Shown: positions 40,646 through 49,595 of the stretch, piece after piece | Layout of the letters: each line of letters begins with the position of its first letter | Numbering within the stretch: position 1 is the first letter of the stretch | Notes under the pieces: generated by a model | The model's database searches: none | What the model was told of the DNA's origin: nothing | The model's input: only the letters and a program-made list of their open reading frames with translations | From: JBBQLG01 sp964251665 | GTDB taxonomy: Bacteria > Bacteroidota > Bacteroidia > Cytophagales > Spirosomataceae | Assembly: GCA_964251665.1 (NCBI GenBank) | Contig: CAXUKO010000012.1 | Location: 62,001 to 126,000, forward strand | DNA: 64,000 bases | Direction of reading: 5' to 3' | Translations under genes and position numbers: made by a program

Positions 40646-40945
40646 TCAGGGCAGGTCTATGGCCATCGTCTCCGCCGAAAACGCGACGGGCTTTTCGGCA
40701 AACAGCACCTTTGTCGCGGCCCAGGTTGTGCGGAATAATTCGCTTCGGCGGTAAGCTTCCAGCGCGTCGGCCGACTCCCACAGACTGTACGTCATACGAA
40801 TGTCAGGATTGTCCAGATCACGCAGCAGATCGAGGTGCTGACAACCGGGAAACGCCCGGATTCTTTCATTTGACCGGGCGAAGATGGCCGCAAACGCGTC
40901 GAGTTCGTCGGGGCGAAAGGTCATGCGGACAATACGAATGAGCAT
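40646..40945 (-). CDS. ABM-domain quinol monooxygenase-like protein
   Basis: 99 residues, MLIRIVRMTFRPDELDAFAA, FPGCQHLDLLRDLDNPDIRMTYSLWESADALEAYRRSELFRTTW. This is the single-domain ABM fold (PF03992) of YgiN-like quinol monooxygenases and of putative haem-degrading proteins. Short, soluble, probably dimeric. It is divergent from the aldo/keto reductase gene. Confidence 0.85.
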   Translation of the reverse strand: MLIRIVRMTFRPDELDAFAAIFARSNERIRAFPGCQHLDLLRDLDNPDIRMTYSLWESADALEAYRRSELFRTTWAATKVLFAEKPVAFSAETMAIDLP

Positions 40946-41007
40946 ATGGGTTGGTTCATGTGGGTATTCTTCTCACTTTCGCCGAAAAATACCCAAACCG
41001 ATTAAGT

Positions 41008-41979
41008 ATGCAATACCGCACATTTGGCCGTACCGGCTGGCAGGTAAGTGAAATTGGCTATGGCATGTGGGGCCTGGCCGACTGGACGGGGTCCGACCGC
41101 GCCGAAGTACTCCGCGCCCTTGAACGCTCCGTTGAACTGGGCTGTAATTTCTTCGATACGGCCTGGGGCTACGGCAGTGGCGTCAGCGAACAGGTGCTGG
41201 GTCAGTTGCTGGCCAATCACCCGGAGAAGAAGCTGTACGGCGCCACCAAGATTCCACCCAAAAACCGAATCTGGCCCTCGAAAGCTGACTTTCAGTTAGA
41301 CGACGTATTTCCGGCGGACTACATCGAGGAGTACACCAACATCAGCCTGAAAAACCTCGGCGTCGAAACGATTGACCTCATGCAGTTTCACGTGTGGGAA
41401 GATGCCTGGGCGGATCGCGACGACTGGAAAGAAGCCATCACCAAACTCTCACAGGCCGGGAAAGTGCAGGCCTGGGGCATTAGTGTGAACCGCTGGGAGC
41501 CGGATAATTCGCTGAACACCATCCGAACGGGCCTGATCGACGCCGTGCAGGTGATCTATAACATCTTTGATCAGAACCCCGAAGACAACCTCTTCCCCCT
41601 CTGCCGCGAACTGAACATCGGCGTCATCGCCCGCGTCCCGTTTGACGAAGGTACGCTCACCGGCACGTTCACCAAAGAAACAACCTTCCCGGCGGACGAC
41701 TGGCGCTCGACGTATTTTGTGCCCGAGAACCTCAACAGCAGCGTCGACCATGCCGATGCACTGCGCCCGCTGATTCCGGCCGGGATGACGATGCCGGAGC
41801 TGGCCCTGCGGTTTATTCTGGCCAATCCCAACGTGCACACGACGATTCCCGGTATGCGGCAAATCCGTAACGTCGAAGCGAACACGGCTACCAGCGACGG
41901 GCGGCTGTTACCGGCCGACTTGCTGAAAGAGCTAAAAGGTCACCGCTGGGACCGGACGCCGACGGAGTGGAGTCAGTAG
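41008..41979 (+). CDS. Aldo/keto reductase
   Basis: 323 residues from MQYRTFGRTGWQVSEIGYGM (41008); the earlier Met at 40951 overlaps the promoter area. Motifs: GCNFFDTAWGYGSGVSEQVLG with the catalytic Asp and Tyr, the region KLYGATKIPPKN with the catalytic Lys, DLMQFHVWED near the His, and NPNVHTTIPGMRQIRNVEAN at the NADPH end. Reduces aldehydes or ketones with NADPH. Single gene; substrate unknown. Confidence 0.9.
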   Translation: MQYRTFGRTGWQVSEIGYGMWGLADWTGSDRAEVLRALERSVELGCNFFDTAWGYGSGVSEQVLGQLLANHPEKKLYGATKIPPKNRIWPSKADFQLDDVFPADYIEEYTNISLKNLGVETIDLMQFHVWEDAWADRDDWKEAITKLSQAGKVQAWGISVNRWEPDNSLNTIRTGLIDAVQVIYNIFDQNPEDNLFPLCRELNIGVIARVPFDEGTLTGTFTKETTFPADDWRSTYFVPENLNSSVDHADALRPLIPAGMTMPELALRFILANPNVHTTIPGMRQIRNVEANTATSDGRLLPADLLKELKGHRWDRTPTEWSQ

Positions 41980-42064
41980 TATTGCTATCAGCGTTTCGTA
42001 CGTTTTACAGGCCCGGCTTATCAACAGGAGGCCGGTCCTTTCGTTTCTCAGGAAATACAAGATG

Positions 42065-42100
42065 ATTTCATCGTAAGATACTTTTGTCGTACGATGAAAT
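42065..42100 (+). promoter_or_regulatory. Promoter with candidate operator of the two-component operon
   Basis: Perfect 11-bp inverted repeat ATTTCATCGTA (42065-42075) and TACGATGAAAT (42090-42100). Between the arms lies TACTTTTG (42079-42086), which fits the Bacteroidota -7 box TAnnTTTG. A regulator bound here would cover the promoter, and the implied start site near 42092 favours translation from 42142. Autoregulation is inference. Confidence 0.55.
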
Positions 42101-42141
42101 TATCTTACATCCCATTGCGGATGTGCGCGCAACCCAATCCC

Positions 42142-42828
42142 ATGAAAATACTCCTAGTCGAAGACGAACCTGATCTCAAAACCGCTGTACAGCATTACCT
42201 GGAGGGTGAAGGCTATGCCGTCACCACGGCGGCTACGTACCGGCAGGGGGCCGAAAAAGCGCATGATTACGATTATGACTGTATTGTAGTAGACCTGATG
42301 CTGCCCGATGGCAACGGCCTCGACTTGGTACGGGATCTTAAAAGCCGACGATCGACGTCAGGCATTATCGTGGTGACGGCGAAAGATGCGCTGGCCGATA
42401 AACTGACCGGTCTCGACGCCGGGGCTGACGACTACCTCACCAAACCCTTCCACCTGCCCGAACTGAACGCCCGGTTGCGCTCGGTCCTGCGTCGGCGGCT
42501 GTTTGGCGGACAGGCCCGCGTTGATGCGGGTGCCCTCACGCTCTGGCCCGATCAGCAGCGGGTCAGCGTGCGCGACGCCGACCTGAAACTAACCGGTAAA
42601 GAATACGAACTGCTTCTGTTTCTGGTCACCAACGCCGACCGGCTGTTGTCGAAATCGGCCATCGCCGAACACGTGTGGGGTGATGCGATGGACGCAGCCG
42701 ATTCACACGAGTTTTTGTACACCCACGTTAAAAACCTGCGCCGGAAACTACTCGCGGCCGGTTGCCCTGACTATATTCAGACCCGCTATGGAGCCGGTTA
42801 TATCTTCTCGATACGCACTACGCCATGA
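42142..42828 (+). CDS. OmpR-family response regulator
   Basis: 228 residues from MKILLVEDEPDLKTAVQHYL (42142); the longer frame starts inside the promoter. Receiver domain: acidic pair EDE, phospho-acceptor Asp in CIVVDLMLPDG (Asp51), Thr in VVTAKD and Lys in YLTKPFHLPEL. C-terminal winged helix: LTGKEYELLLFLVTNADRLLSKSAIAEHVWG and YTHVKNLRRKLLAAGCPDYIQTRYGAGYIF. Its stop overlaps the sensor kinase start by four bases (ATGA). With the TonB receptor next door it probably answers to a metal or a nutrient (inference). Confidence 0.93.
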   Translation: MKILLVEDEPDLKTAVQHYLEGEGYAVTTAATYRQGAEKAHDYDYDCIVVDLMLPDGNGLDLVRDLKSRRSTSGIIVVTAKDALADKLTGLDAGADDYLTKPFHLPELNARLRSVLRRRLFGGQARVDAGALTLWPDQQRVSVRDADLKLTGKEYELLLFLVTNADRLLSKSAIAEHVWGDAMDAADSHEFLYTHVKNLRRKLLAAGCPDYIQTRYGAGYIFSIRTTP

Positions 42829-44120
42829 GTCTGCTTGGTCAAACGGCCCGTTACCTGTTGCTGTCCACGCTGTTTATTGCGGTGTTTGGCGCCGTTAGTT
42901 TCTACGCGTTCATTCACCGGAAAATCCGGCATGAGGTCGATGAAATTCTTGTCAATCAGTTGGCTCAGACAAAATGGCGGCTACAGCAGGCCACTCCCAA
43001 TAGTGGCCTGCGCCCCGACTGGGATGACAATCCGCGCATCGAACGCGTTGCCGGACCGCCAACCGGGCATCCTCTTCTTTCGGACACCATGCAACCCGAC
43101 TCATCGGACGATCAGAAATTAGTTCTGCTGCGCCAAGTACAGGCCGTTATTCTGGCAAACGGTCAGCCCTACCGGGTCACCATTCGGTTGCCATATTATG
43201 AGTTTAACGAATTGGCCCGCGAGCTATCGGTCGTTATTATTCTTGGTTTTCTGGGCCTGATGACGTTGTCGGTCCTGATTGGCATCGGTTTATCGCGCCG
43301 GTTGTGGCGACCGTTTTACGAAACCATCGACCAGCTCGACCACTTTCGGCTCGACCAGCCTACCGAGCCCGCATTTCCGGTTAGCAACGTCCGCGAATTT
43401 GGTCTGTTGAGCCGGTCGCTGAGCAGCCTGACCCAGAACGTTCGTCAGCAGTTTACCCTCCAGCGCCAGTTCACGGAGAATGCGTCACATGAATTGCAGA
43501 CCCCGCTGGCGGTTGCCTCGGCGGAGCTGGAACTGCTGATTCAATCGGACCGGCTGAGTGAATCGGACTGGGCCCATCTCCAGCGGGCAACGGATGCGCT
43601 GGGTCGGTTAAGCCAGTTAAACCGCTCTCTGTTATTGCTCACGCAGGTTGAGAATAACCAGTTTACCGAGTCTGAACGCCTGAACCTGAGCGCACTGGTG
43701 AGCAACTACATGGATGAATACGAACCATTTTTCAGCCATAAACACATGGCCGTCGAGCGGGCAATCACGCCGGATGTGTACCAGCGCATGAACCGGCAGC
43801 TGGCCATTGTGCTGCTGACGAACCTGCTGAAAAACGCCGTTCGGCATGGCACTGCGTCCGACGCAGGCACTGGCAGTACACTCAGCATCAGCCTTACTCC
43901 TGATAGCCTGACGATCAGTAATTCGGGCAAACCACTGCCCTTTGCGGCTGCTCAGTTGTTTGACCGGTTCATAAAAGACCCCGCCCGGCCTGATTCGACG
44001 GGTCTGGGGCTGGCCCTGGTAAAGCAGATTACGGAGCGCTACGGCCTTCCGCTTACCTACCAATACGATGCACAGCAGGGCCTGCACACGTTTCGGATAG
44101 GGCTGTTGCGCAACACCTGA
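42825..44120 (+). CDS. Membrane sensor histidine kinase
   Basis: 431 residues, inner membrane. Two membrane helices (about 9-29 and 135-157) enclose a short periplasmic sensor. The HisKA box is ENASHELQTPLAVASAELELL with the phospho-His, and the ATPase part has NLLKNAVRHG, ISNSGKPLPFAAAQLFDRF and STGLGLALVKQITERYGL. The partner is the overlapping OmpR-type regulator. The small periplasmic loop is common in metal-sensing kinases, but no ligand residues are evident. Confidence 0.92.
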   Translation: MSLLGQTARYLLLSTLFIAVFGAVSFYAFIHRKIRHEVDEILVNQLAQTKWRLQQATPNSGLRPDWDDNPRIERVAGPPTGHPLLSDTMQPDSSDDQKLVLLRQVQAVILANGQPYRVTIRLPYYEFNELARELSVVIILGFLGLMTLSVLIGIGLSRRLWRPFYETIDQLDHFRLDQPTEPAFPVSNVREFGLLSRSLSSLTQNVRQQFTLQRQFTENASHELQTPLAVASAELELLIQSDRLSESDWAHLQRATDALGRLSQLNRSLLLLTQVENNQFTESERLNLSALVSNYMDEYEPFFSHKHMAVERAITPDVYQRMNRQLAIVLLTNLLKNAVRHGTASDAGTGSTLSISLTPDSLTISNSGKPLPFAAAQLFDRFIKDPARPDSTGLGLALVKQITERYGLPLTYQYDAQQGLHTFRIGLLRNT

Positions 44121-44205
44121 CGGCCAGACACTATCATCTTTATAATTCCTTCACATTTCCTCCATAATTCTGCCGTAATCTTGCGTAAGCATTCCTACGC
44201 AGGTT

Positions 44206-46428
44206 ATGAAAACTACCATTATTGTTCTTTTACTATTAGCTGTTCTCCCGGCTTTTGGGCAGGTAAACGTCACCATCCGGGTTGAAGACAGTCTGACCCA
44301 TGAACCCATTATTGGTGCTACCGTCCGCACGGCTACCAAACCCCTGATTGGCGCCGTTACCGATGCCCGTGGTATTGCCCGAGTGACGGGATTACCGGTA
44401 ACAGTTAAAACCCTAACGGCAAGTGCTGTTGGCTATGAAACAGAGGTTTTCCCGATTGTTCCGTCCACTATTCCCGGCGATTCTACCAGCGAGTCCGATA
44501 CCCTTGTTTTCCGGCTTCACAGTCAGGACGAGTCGCTGGAGGAAGTAACTGTCACCTCCTCGCGCACTAATTCCCGCATCGAAGATTTACCGATCAAAGT
44601 AGAGGTGCTGGGGCAGGAAGACATGAACGAGGAAAGTGCCGTAGTGCCGGGCAATATCAGCAGTATTCTGGGCGACATTTCCATCATTCATGTACAGCGA
44701 ACGTCGGCCGTAAACGGTAATCAGGCCATTCGGATGCAGGGCCTCGACCCTAAATACACCCAGATTCTGCACGATGGCTTACCATTGTACGAAGGGTTTT
44801 CGGGCAATCTCGGTGTACTGCAGATTCCCCCGCTGGATCTGAAGCAAATAGAAGTCGTGAAAGGCTCCGTCTCAACGCTTTATGGCGGTGGGGCCATTGG
44901 CGGAATGATTAACATTGTCTCGAAGTCGCCAACCTCCGAAGCGCCCGAATTTACGGCCCTGCTAAACCGGTCGAACCTAAAAGAAACAAATCTGAACGCC
45001 TACTATGCCCAAAAGTACGGGAAGGCAGGTCTTACTCTTTTTACGGGCTACACAGATCAAAGGGCCGTCGACGTGACCGGCGATGGCTTTACGGACAGCC
45101 CTGAGATTAAGCATTTTAACTTCCACCCGCGTTTTTTCTATACCCCCTCCGACAAAACGCGCCTGAATATCGGCTACGCCCTCACCACCGAACATCGGGC
45201 GGGCGGCTACTTATCGGCTCTCAATGGCGATGCGCCCGCCAATACCTACCGCAACATCACCGATCTGCAACGCCACACGGTCGATTTTGACGCGGTTCAT
45301 AACACAACCGCTACGAATGCGCTGACGTTTAAGGGAGCAGTGAGCACGTTTCACCGCAAAAATACCGACTACCAGAAACTCTCCGACGGACGGCAGGCAT
45401 CGGTTTACCTCGAAGCCAACGACCTCTACCGCTTCGGGAAACACCAGCTCATCACCGGGGCTAACTACACCGTCGAAGCGTTTCGCAAGAACCCGGACAG
45501 CACGCGGCTCGTCGATTATACGTACCAGACCGTCGGGGCATTCATCCAGGACGACTACCAGCTAAGCCCCAAAGTGGCCCTGCAGGCGGGTTTACGCTTC
45601 GATCACCACAATACGTTCGGAAGCTTTTTGCTGCCCCGGCTGTCGGTAAAAATCAAGCCATCGGACCCGTGGACAATCCGCTTGAGCGTCGGGACGGGCT
45701 ACAAAACGCCAAACCTGTTTGTGAACCAGACGCCCGGTGCCCTGAACGTGAGCCTGATTTTCCCGCGTCTGCTGCCGATTGACGTGAACACCGTAAAGGC
45801 CGAACGGTCGGTGGGTACCAACGTAGACATTGCCTATACCAAGACGTTCGAGAGCGGTTTCTCGGTGCAGGTCGATCAGGCATTTTACTACACTCATGTG
45901 GGCACACCGGTGGTGTCGGCCTTTGCCAGCACGTCGAGTAACCTTGGCCCCTATACGCAGCTTATTAACGCGCCCTACGACCTGTTCAGCGTGGGCACGG
46001 ATACCTACGTCCGGCTCGAATACAAATCGTATGAATTATATCTGGGCTATAACCACACGCTCGCCCGGCGTAACGGACCAGCGGATAACACCTATCTCGC
46101 CCTGGCTCCGCAGGACAAATTCTCGACGACGCTCGCCTGGGAAAACGAACATTTTCGGTTTGGCATCGAAGCCAGTTATGTGGGTCGGCAATACCTCTAC
46201 AACAACCAGAAGGTGCCTAATTACTGGTTAGCGGCTGGTGCGGCTGAGTATCATTACAATGAACACTGGCGGCTCGTACTGAACGCCGAAAATATCGCCA
46301 ACATCAAACAGGCCAACTACGAAACCGTCGTTATCGGAGCGAATCCGCTGGTACAGCCAACATTCCGCCCGGTCTGGGCACCGCTGGAAGGCCGCATTGT
46401 GAATGTAGCGTTAAAGTACACGCTGTGA
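44206..46428 (+). CDS. TonB-dependent outer-membrane receptor
   Basis: 740 residues with signal peptide MKTTIIVLLLLAVLPAFG. A CarboxypepD-like domain (about 20-100, EPIIGATVRTATKPLIGAVTD), then TonB box/plug ESLEEVTVTSSRTNSRIEDLPIKVEVL, LPLYEGFSGNLGVLQIPPLDLKQIEVVKGSVSTLYGGGAIGGMINIVSKSP, then a beta-barrel ending in NVALKYTL with a terminal aromatic-Thr-Leu. Size suits a siderophore, metal or vitamin receptor rather than a SusC-type glycan porin (about 1000 residues), and no SusD partner follows. It lies 85 bp after the kinase gene; TAATCTTG at 44176 and a small TGCGTA/TACGCA inverted repeat could form its promoter. Confidence 0.92.
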   Translation: MKTTIIVLLLLAVLPAFGQVNVTIRVEDSLTHEPIIGATVRTATKPLIGAVTDARGIARVTGLPVTVKTLTASAVGYETEVFPIVPSTIPGDSTSESDTLVFRLHSQDESLEEVTVTSSRTNSRIEDLPIKVEVLGQEDMNEESAVVPGNISSILGDISIIHVQRTSAVNGNQAIRMQGLDPKYTQILHDGLPLYEGFSGNLGVLQIPPLDLKQIEVVKGSVSTLYGGGAIGGMINIVSKSPTSEAPEFTALLNRSNLKETNLNAYYAQKYGKAGLTLFTGYTDQRAVDVTGDGFTDSPEIKHFNFHPRFFYTPSDKTRLNIGYALTTEHRAGGYLSALNGDAPANTYRNITDLQRHTVDFDAVHNTTATNALTFKGAVSTFHRKNTDYQKLSDGRQASVYLEANDLYRFGKHQLITGANYTVEAFRKNPDSTRLVDYTYQTVGAFIQDDYQLSPKVALQAGLRFDHHNTFGSFLLPRLSVKIKPSDPWTIRLSVGTGYKTPNLFVNQTPGALNVSLIFPRLLPIDVNTVKAERSVGTNVDIAYTKTFESGFSVQVDQAFYYTHVGTPVVSAFASTSSNLGPYTQLINAPYDLFSVGTDTYVRLEYKSYELYLGYNHTLARRNGPADNTYLALAPQDKFSTTLAWENEHFRFGIEASYVGRQYLYNNQKVPNYWLAAGAAEYHYNEHWRLVLNAENIANIKQANYETVVIGANPLVQPTFRPVWAPLEGRIVNVALKYTL

Positions 46429-46440
46429 ACGCCAATACGT

Positions 46441-46527
46441 ATGAAAACGACAATCATAACCGGGGCTATATGCCTCGCCACGCTGACGACGTGTAGCCCG
46501 ATGGTCGTAGTCCGGCAGGTGCCGTAG
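46441..46527 (+). pseudogene. Truncated lipoprotein start, ended by palindromic element
   Basis: Twelve bases after the receptor stop, ATG opens MKTTIITGAICLATLTTCSP, a full lipoprotein signal with lipobox LTTC, then MVVVRQVP and a TAG. The TAG is the first bases of family A copy 3. The element appears to have entered or replaced the gene just after its signal peptide. Nothing of the mature lipoprotein remains in view. Confidence 0.6.
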
Positions 46528-46600
46528 CCCAGACGCCTACGTCTGGTTGCCGCCAGTAGCTTAGTTAGCTGATGCAACCAGACGTAGGCGTCTGGGCTAC
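46524..46600. repeat. Dispersed palindromic element, family A copy 3
   Basis: 27-bp perfect arms (46524-46550, 46574-46600) with core GTAGCCCAGACGCCTACGTC; the loop CAGTAGCTTAGTTAGCTG echoes the loops of copies 1 and 2. It lies between the receptor/lipoprotein remnant and the convergent PNPOx-like gene. Confidence 0.85.
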
Positions 46601-46604
46601 GACC

Positions 46605-47246
46605 TCACCGCTTATACCCACTCACATACTCCGGCACATTCATATCCGTTCGTTGCGTCGGGTCCTGAATCGGGGTGCCGGTCTGAATGGTGAGCGGTAA
46701 TACACCCGCCCAATACGGTAACTCAGCGTCTTCCGGCTCGTCGTTTACGTTGCCGGTGCGGGTTTTGGCCGAAGCCTCCTCAATCGGAATAGCGACCACC
46801 ATCGTCTTCTTCATTTCGCTGGCATTGGGCTGGCGCGTATCGGCCCAGCGACCCGGCACCAGATGTTCCGTGATGCGCTCGAGTACATTCCAGCGCTCGG
46901 TTTCGTCGGTCACGAGTTGCGACTTTCCAAAGGCAACGACAGCGCGGTAATTCACCGAATGATGAAACGCCGACCGGGCCAGTACCAATCCATCCAGCAA
47001 GGTAACGGCTACGCAGGTATCTACGCCTTTGGCCAGTTCGCGGAAGAAATGGCTCCCTACCGAGCCGTGGATATAAATCGTATCATCAATTCGGCAATAC
47101 GCGGTTGGAATAATAAATGGCTGTCCATTTAAGGTATAACTGACATGGCAAACCAGTCCTTCATCGAGAATCGGGTTGATCACGGCCGAATCGTGAGAGC
47201 CGCGCTTGGCGAGCCGGGTAATTTGGGTACGTTCTGTTGGTTGCAT
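46605..47246 (-). CDS. Pyridoxamine 5'-phosphate oxidase-like FMN-binding split-barrel protein
   Basis: 213 residues: TERTQITRLAKRGSHDSAVINPILDEGLVCHVSYTLNGQPFIIPTAYCRIDDTIYIHGSVGSHFFRELAKG, then VLARSAFHHSVNYRAVVAFG and EASAKTRTGNVNDEPED. This is the flavin-reductase/PNPOx-related split barrel seen next to MocR regulators. It may bind FMN or haem; true PNPOx activity is not implied. It is divergent from the MocR gene across a 111-bp spacer. Confidence 0.88.
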   Translation of the reverse strand: MQPTERTQITRLAKRGSHDSAVINPILDEGLVCHVSYTLNGQPFIIPTAYCRIDDTIYIHGSVGSHFFRELAKGVDTCVAVTLLDGLVLARSAFHHSVNYRAVVAFGKSQLVTDETERWNVLERITEHLVPGRWADTRQPNASEMKKTMVVAIPIEEASAKTRTGNVNDEPEDAELPYWAGVLPLTIQTGTPIQDPTQRTDMNVPEYVSGYKR

Positions 47247-47314
47247 TGGGAAAGTAGTTTAATAAGGTTACACCTGTTGTTGCAGATTAGCGCACAAACC
47301 TATTTCTTTACCGG

Positions 47315-47350
47315 ACTACTGGCATAGGCCAGAAATAAGATAACTACTGG
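47315..47350 (+). promoter_or_regulatory. Direct repeat, candidate MocR operator
   Basis: ACTACTGG occurs at 47315-47322 and again at 47343-47350, 28 bp apart, with CCGGAC and GTCCGG flanking the pair. It lies between the divergent PNPOx-like and MocR genes, eight bases before the MocR start. MocR regulators often bind direct repeats in such spacers; binding here is inference. Confidence 0.4.
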
Positions 47351-47357
47351 TCCGGCT

Positions 47358-48842
47358 ATGCTGCCTTATCAAACCCTTCTTCCGCTCGACCGTCAGGTAG
47401 CGATGCCCCTCTCGACGCAAATTGCCAATGGCCTCATTCGCTGCATAAAACAGGGCTTATTGCCCCCGGCTGCGCCTTTACCCGGCACCCGCCTGTTAGC
47501 GAGTTTACTGGCAGTTCACCGGCAGACGGTAGTGGTTGCGTTTGATGAGCTGTCCGCCCAGGGCTGGATCGAGTTACGCCCCTCGAAAGGAGCATTTGTC
47601 AGCAGCCAACTGCCCGAAATAGTCCCTCAGCCGTTAACTGAGCAAACCATCCGGCGCATAGCTGACCAGACCGGCTACGCCTTCAAAAAGCGTTCGTTGC
47701 TGGCGATACCCGTGCTGGGTCTGGGTGGGTTACCGGGTTTCGATGATGGCTTTCCCGACGTACGGCTGGCCCCGCTCGATGCCCTGGCCCGCAAGTACCG
47801 GGCCGTTAGTCAGCGCGGTTTTCAGCAGCATTTACTGGGCTATGCCGATACCAATGGCAGCGTGTTTCTGCGGGAACAACTCAGTGCGTACCTGCGCGAC
47901 AGCCGGGGCGTTCCGGCGTCAGCGGATCATCTATTCACGACGCGGGGTAGTGTAATGGCTATTTATTTGCTGGCCCAGATCCTGATCGAACCCGGCGATG
48001 TAGTCGTGGTTGGCGAAACGAATTACCGAACCGCCGATTTGATTTTTCACGACCGGGGTGCTGATTTGCAACGGGTGCTGGTGGATAACCACGGGATACA
48101 TGTGGATAACCTCGAGGAAATCTGCCAAACTCAACCGGTGCGCTTAGTTTATGTCACATCACACCATCATCATCCTACCACAGTAACCCTGAGTGCCGAC
48201 CGGCGGATGCGACTGTTACAGTTGTCAGAAAAATACGGTTTTGTCATTCTGGAAGACGACTACGATTATGACTTTCACTATGCCAGCAGCCCCATTTTAC
48301 CTTTAGCCAGTGCCGATACGCGGGGCATGGTGGTTTACGTCGGCTCGCTGACCAAGTCGATAGCCCCCGCCTTTCGCATTGGCTATATCGTAGCTCCCCC
48401 CGATTTGATTCAGGAACTGGGCTACCGTCGGCGGATTATCGACCGGCAGGGGGATAACATTCTCGAACAGGCCATTGCCGAGTTATTCGCCGAGGGTGAT
48501 TTGTACCGGCATCTAAAAAAAGCCCAGCGCGTGTATCACCAGCGCCGGGACTCGTTCTGTCAGTTACTTCGCAGTGAACTTGGCCATGTGATTGATTTCA
48601 AAACCCCGGAGGGCGGCATGGCGGTCTGGGCGCATTTCGATGAAGCCGTCGACCTGATTAAGCTGGCAACCCGTTGTCGCCAACAGGGCCTTTACCTCAA
48701 TGATGGCCGTTTTTACTCCCCTGTGTCCGCTCCATCGCATTACACCCGGCTCGGCTTTGCTTCGCTGACGGTGGATGAAATGGAGCGGGCAGTGGGAAAA
48801 TTGGTGAGTTGTGTCAATTCACAATTGGCCACACCATCTTGA
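47358..48842 (+). CDS. MocR/PdxR-family regulator (GntR HTH fused to PLP aminotransferase fold)
   Basis: 494 residues. The N-terminal GntR winged helix (about 10-80) has LSTQIANGLIRCIKQGLLPPAAPLPGTRLLASLLAVHRQTVVVAFDELSAQGWIELRPSKGAFVS. The aminotransferase-like body has YADTNGSVFLREQLSAYLRDSRG, ILEDDYDYDFHY and the PLP lysine in VGSLTKSIAPAFRIGY. Such proteins sense PLP or a related amine and control a divergent gene, here the PNPOx-like one. Complete. Confidence 0.93.
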   Translation: MLPYQTLLPLDRQVAMPLSTQIANGLIRCIKQGLLPPAAPLPGTRLLASLLAVHRQTVVVAFDELSAQGWIELRPSKGAFVSSQLPEIVPQPLTEQTIRRIADQTGYAFKKRSLLAIPVLGLGGLPGFDDGFPDVRLAPLDALARKYRAVSQRGFQQHLLGYADTNGSVFLREQLSAYLRDSRGVPASADHLFTTRGSVMAIYLLAQILIEPGDVVVVGETNYRTADLIFHDRGADLQRVLVDNHGIHVDNLEEICQTQPVRLVYVTSHHHHPTTVTLSADRRMRLLQLSEKYGFVILEDDYDYDFHYASSPILPLASADTRGMVVYVGSLTKSIAPAFRIGYIVAPPDLIQELGYRRRIIDRQGDNILEQAIAELFAEGDLYRHLKKAQRVYHQRRDSFCQLLRSELGHVIDFKTPEGGMAVWAHFDEAVDLIKLATRCRQQGLYLNDGRFYSPVSAPSHYTRLGFASLTVDEMERAVGKLVSCVNSQLATPS

Positions 48843-48873
48843 ATCGGTGCGGCCAATCGCTCTGCCAGTTTGC

Positions 48874-49581
48874 TTAATAGTCCTGCTCCAGCGGGTGAAT
48901 CATCAGTTCGTCGATCACCACATGGGCCGGTTGTGAGATGATGTAGTACAGCGCTTCGGCCATATCCTGCTCTTTCAGCCAGTTGGCAGACGTTTCGTGA
49001 CCATGCCCTTTTTCGTGAAAATGCGAATCGACCAGCCCCGAGTAAACACCACTTACTTTAATACCATCGGGCCGAACCTCTTTGCGCAAGGCTCCCATGA
49101 ATGCTTCCTGCGCATATTTGCTGGCTGTGTAGAGCGAACCACCCGCAAACGTCCGCTTGGCAACGTCCGACGCGACAACCACAATATGACCACTCTTTTG
49201 GGCTTTCAGCGTTGGTAATGCGGCTTTGGTCAGCACAAAAGTTCCTTTAACGTTGGTCGACATCAGCGCATCCCATTCGTCGACACTCAGTTCATCGACA
49301 TTTTTAAAGACGCCGTAACCTGCGTTATTGATGACAATATCGATGCCGCCAAACCGGTCGAGGGCGGTTTGGACTACCTGCTGCATATCGGCTTCGTTGG
49401 CCACGTCACCAGCGACTACAGCTATTTTGTCAGGGTTTTCGGCTTCGAGGGTTTTCAGATCGTCGGCGGTGCGGGCCGTGGCGACGACATTGGCTCCTTT
49501 TTCGGCGAACAAACGAGCCGCAGCCCGTCCCAGCCCCCGCGAGGCTCCGGAAATAATAATGGTTTTGTTGGTCAGGTTCAT
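48874..49581 (-). CDS. SDR family oxidoreductase
   Basis: 235 residues from MNLTNKTIIISGASRGLGRA (49581); the upstream part of the frame lies in an inverted repeat. Motifs: SGASRGLG, NNAGYGVF, catalytic Ser in VVVASDVA, Tyr and Lys in LYTASKYAQEAFMGALRKEV. Soluble 3-ketoacyl-reductase-like enzyme; substrate unknown. The restriction cassette begins just upstream of it. Confidence 0.9.
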   Translation of the reverse strand: MNLTNKTIIISGASRGLGRAAARLFAEKGANVVATARTADDLKTLEAENPDKIAVVAGDVANEADMQQVVQTALDRFGGIDIVINNAGYGVFKNVDELSVDEWDALMSTNVKGTFVLTKAALPTLKAQKSGHIVVVASDVAKRTFAGGSLYTASKYAQEAFMGALRKEVRPDGIKVSGVYSGLVDSHFHEKGHGHETSANWLKEQDMAEALYYIISQPAHVVIDELMIHPLEQDY

Positions 49582-49595
49582 AAGCAGGATGAAAA

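Noticed and set aside
44206..46428. SusC-type glycan porin
   Set aside because: The receptor is 740 residues, shorter than SusC proteins, and no SusD lipoprotein follows.
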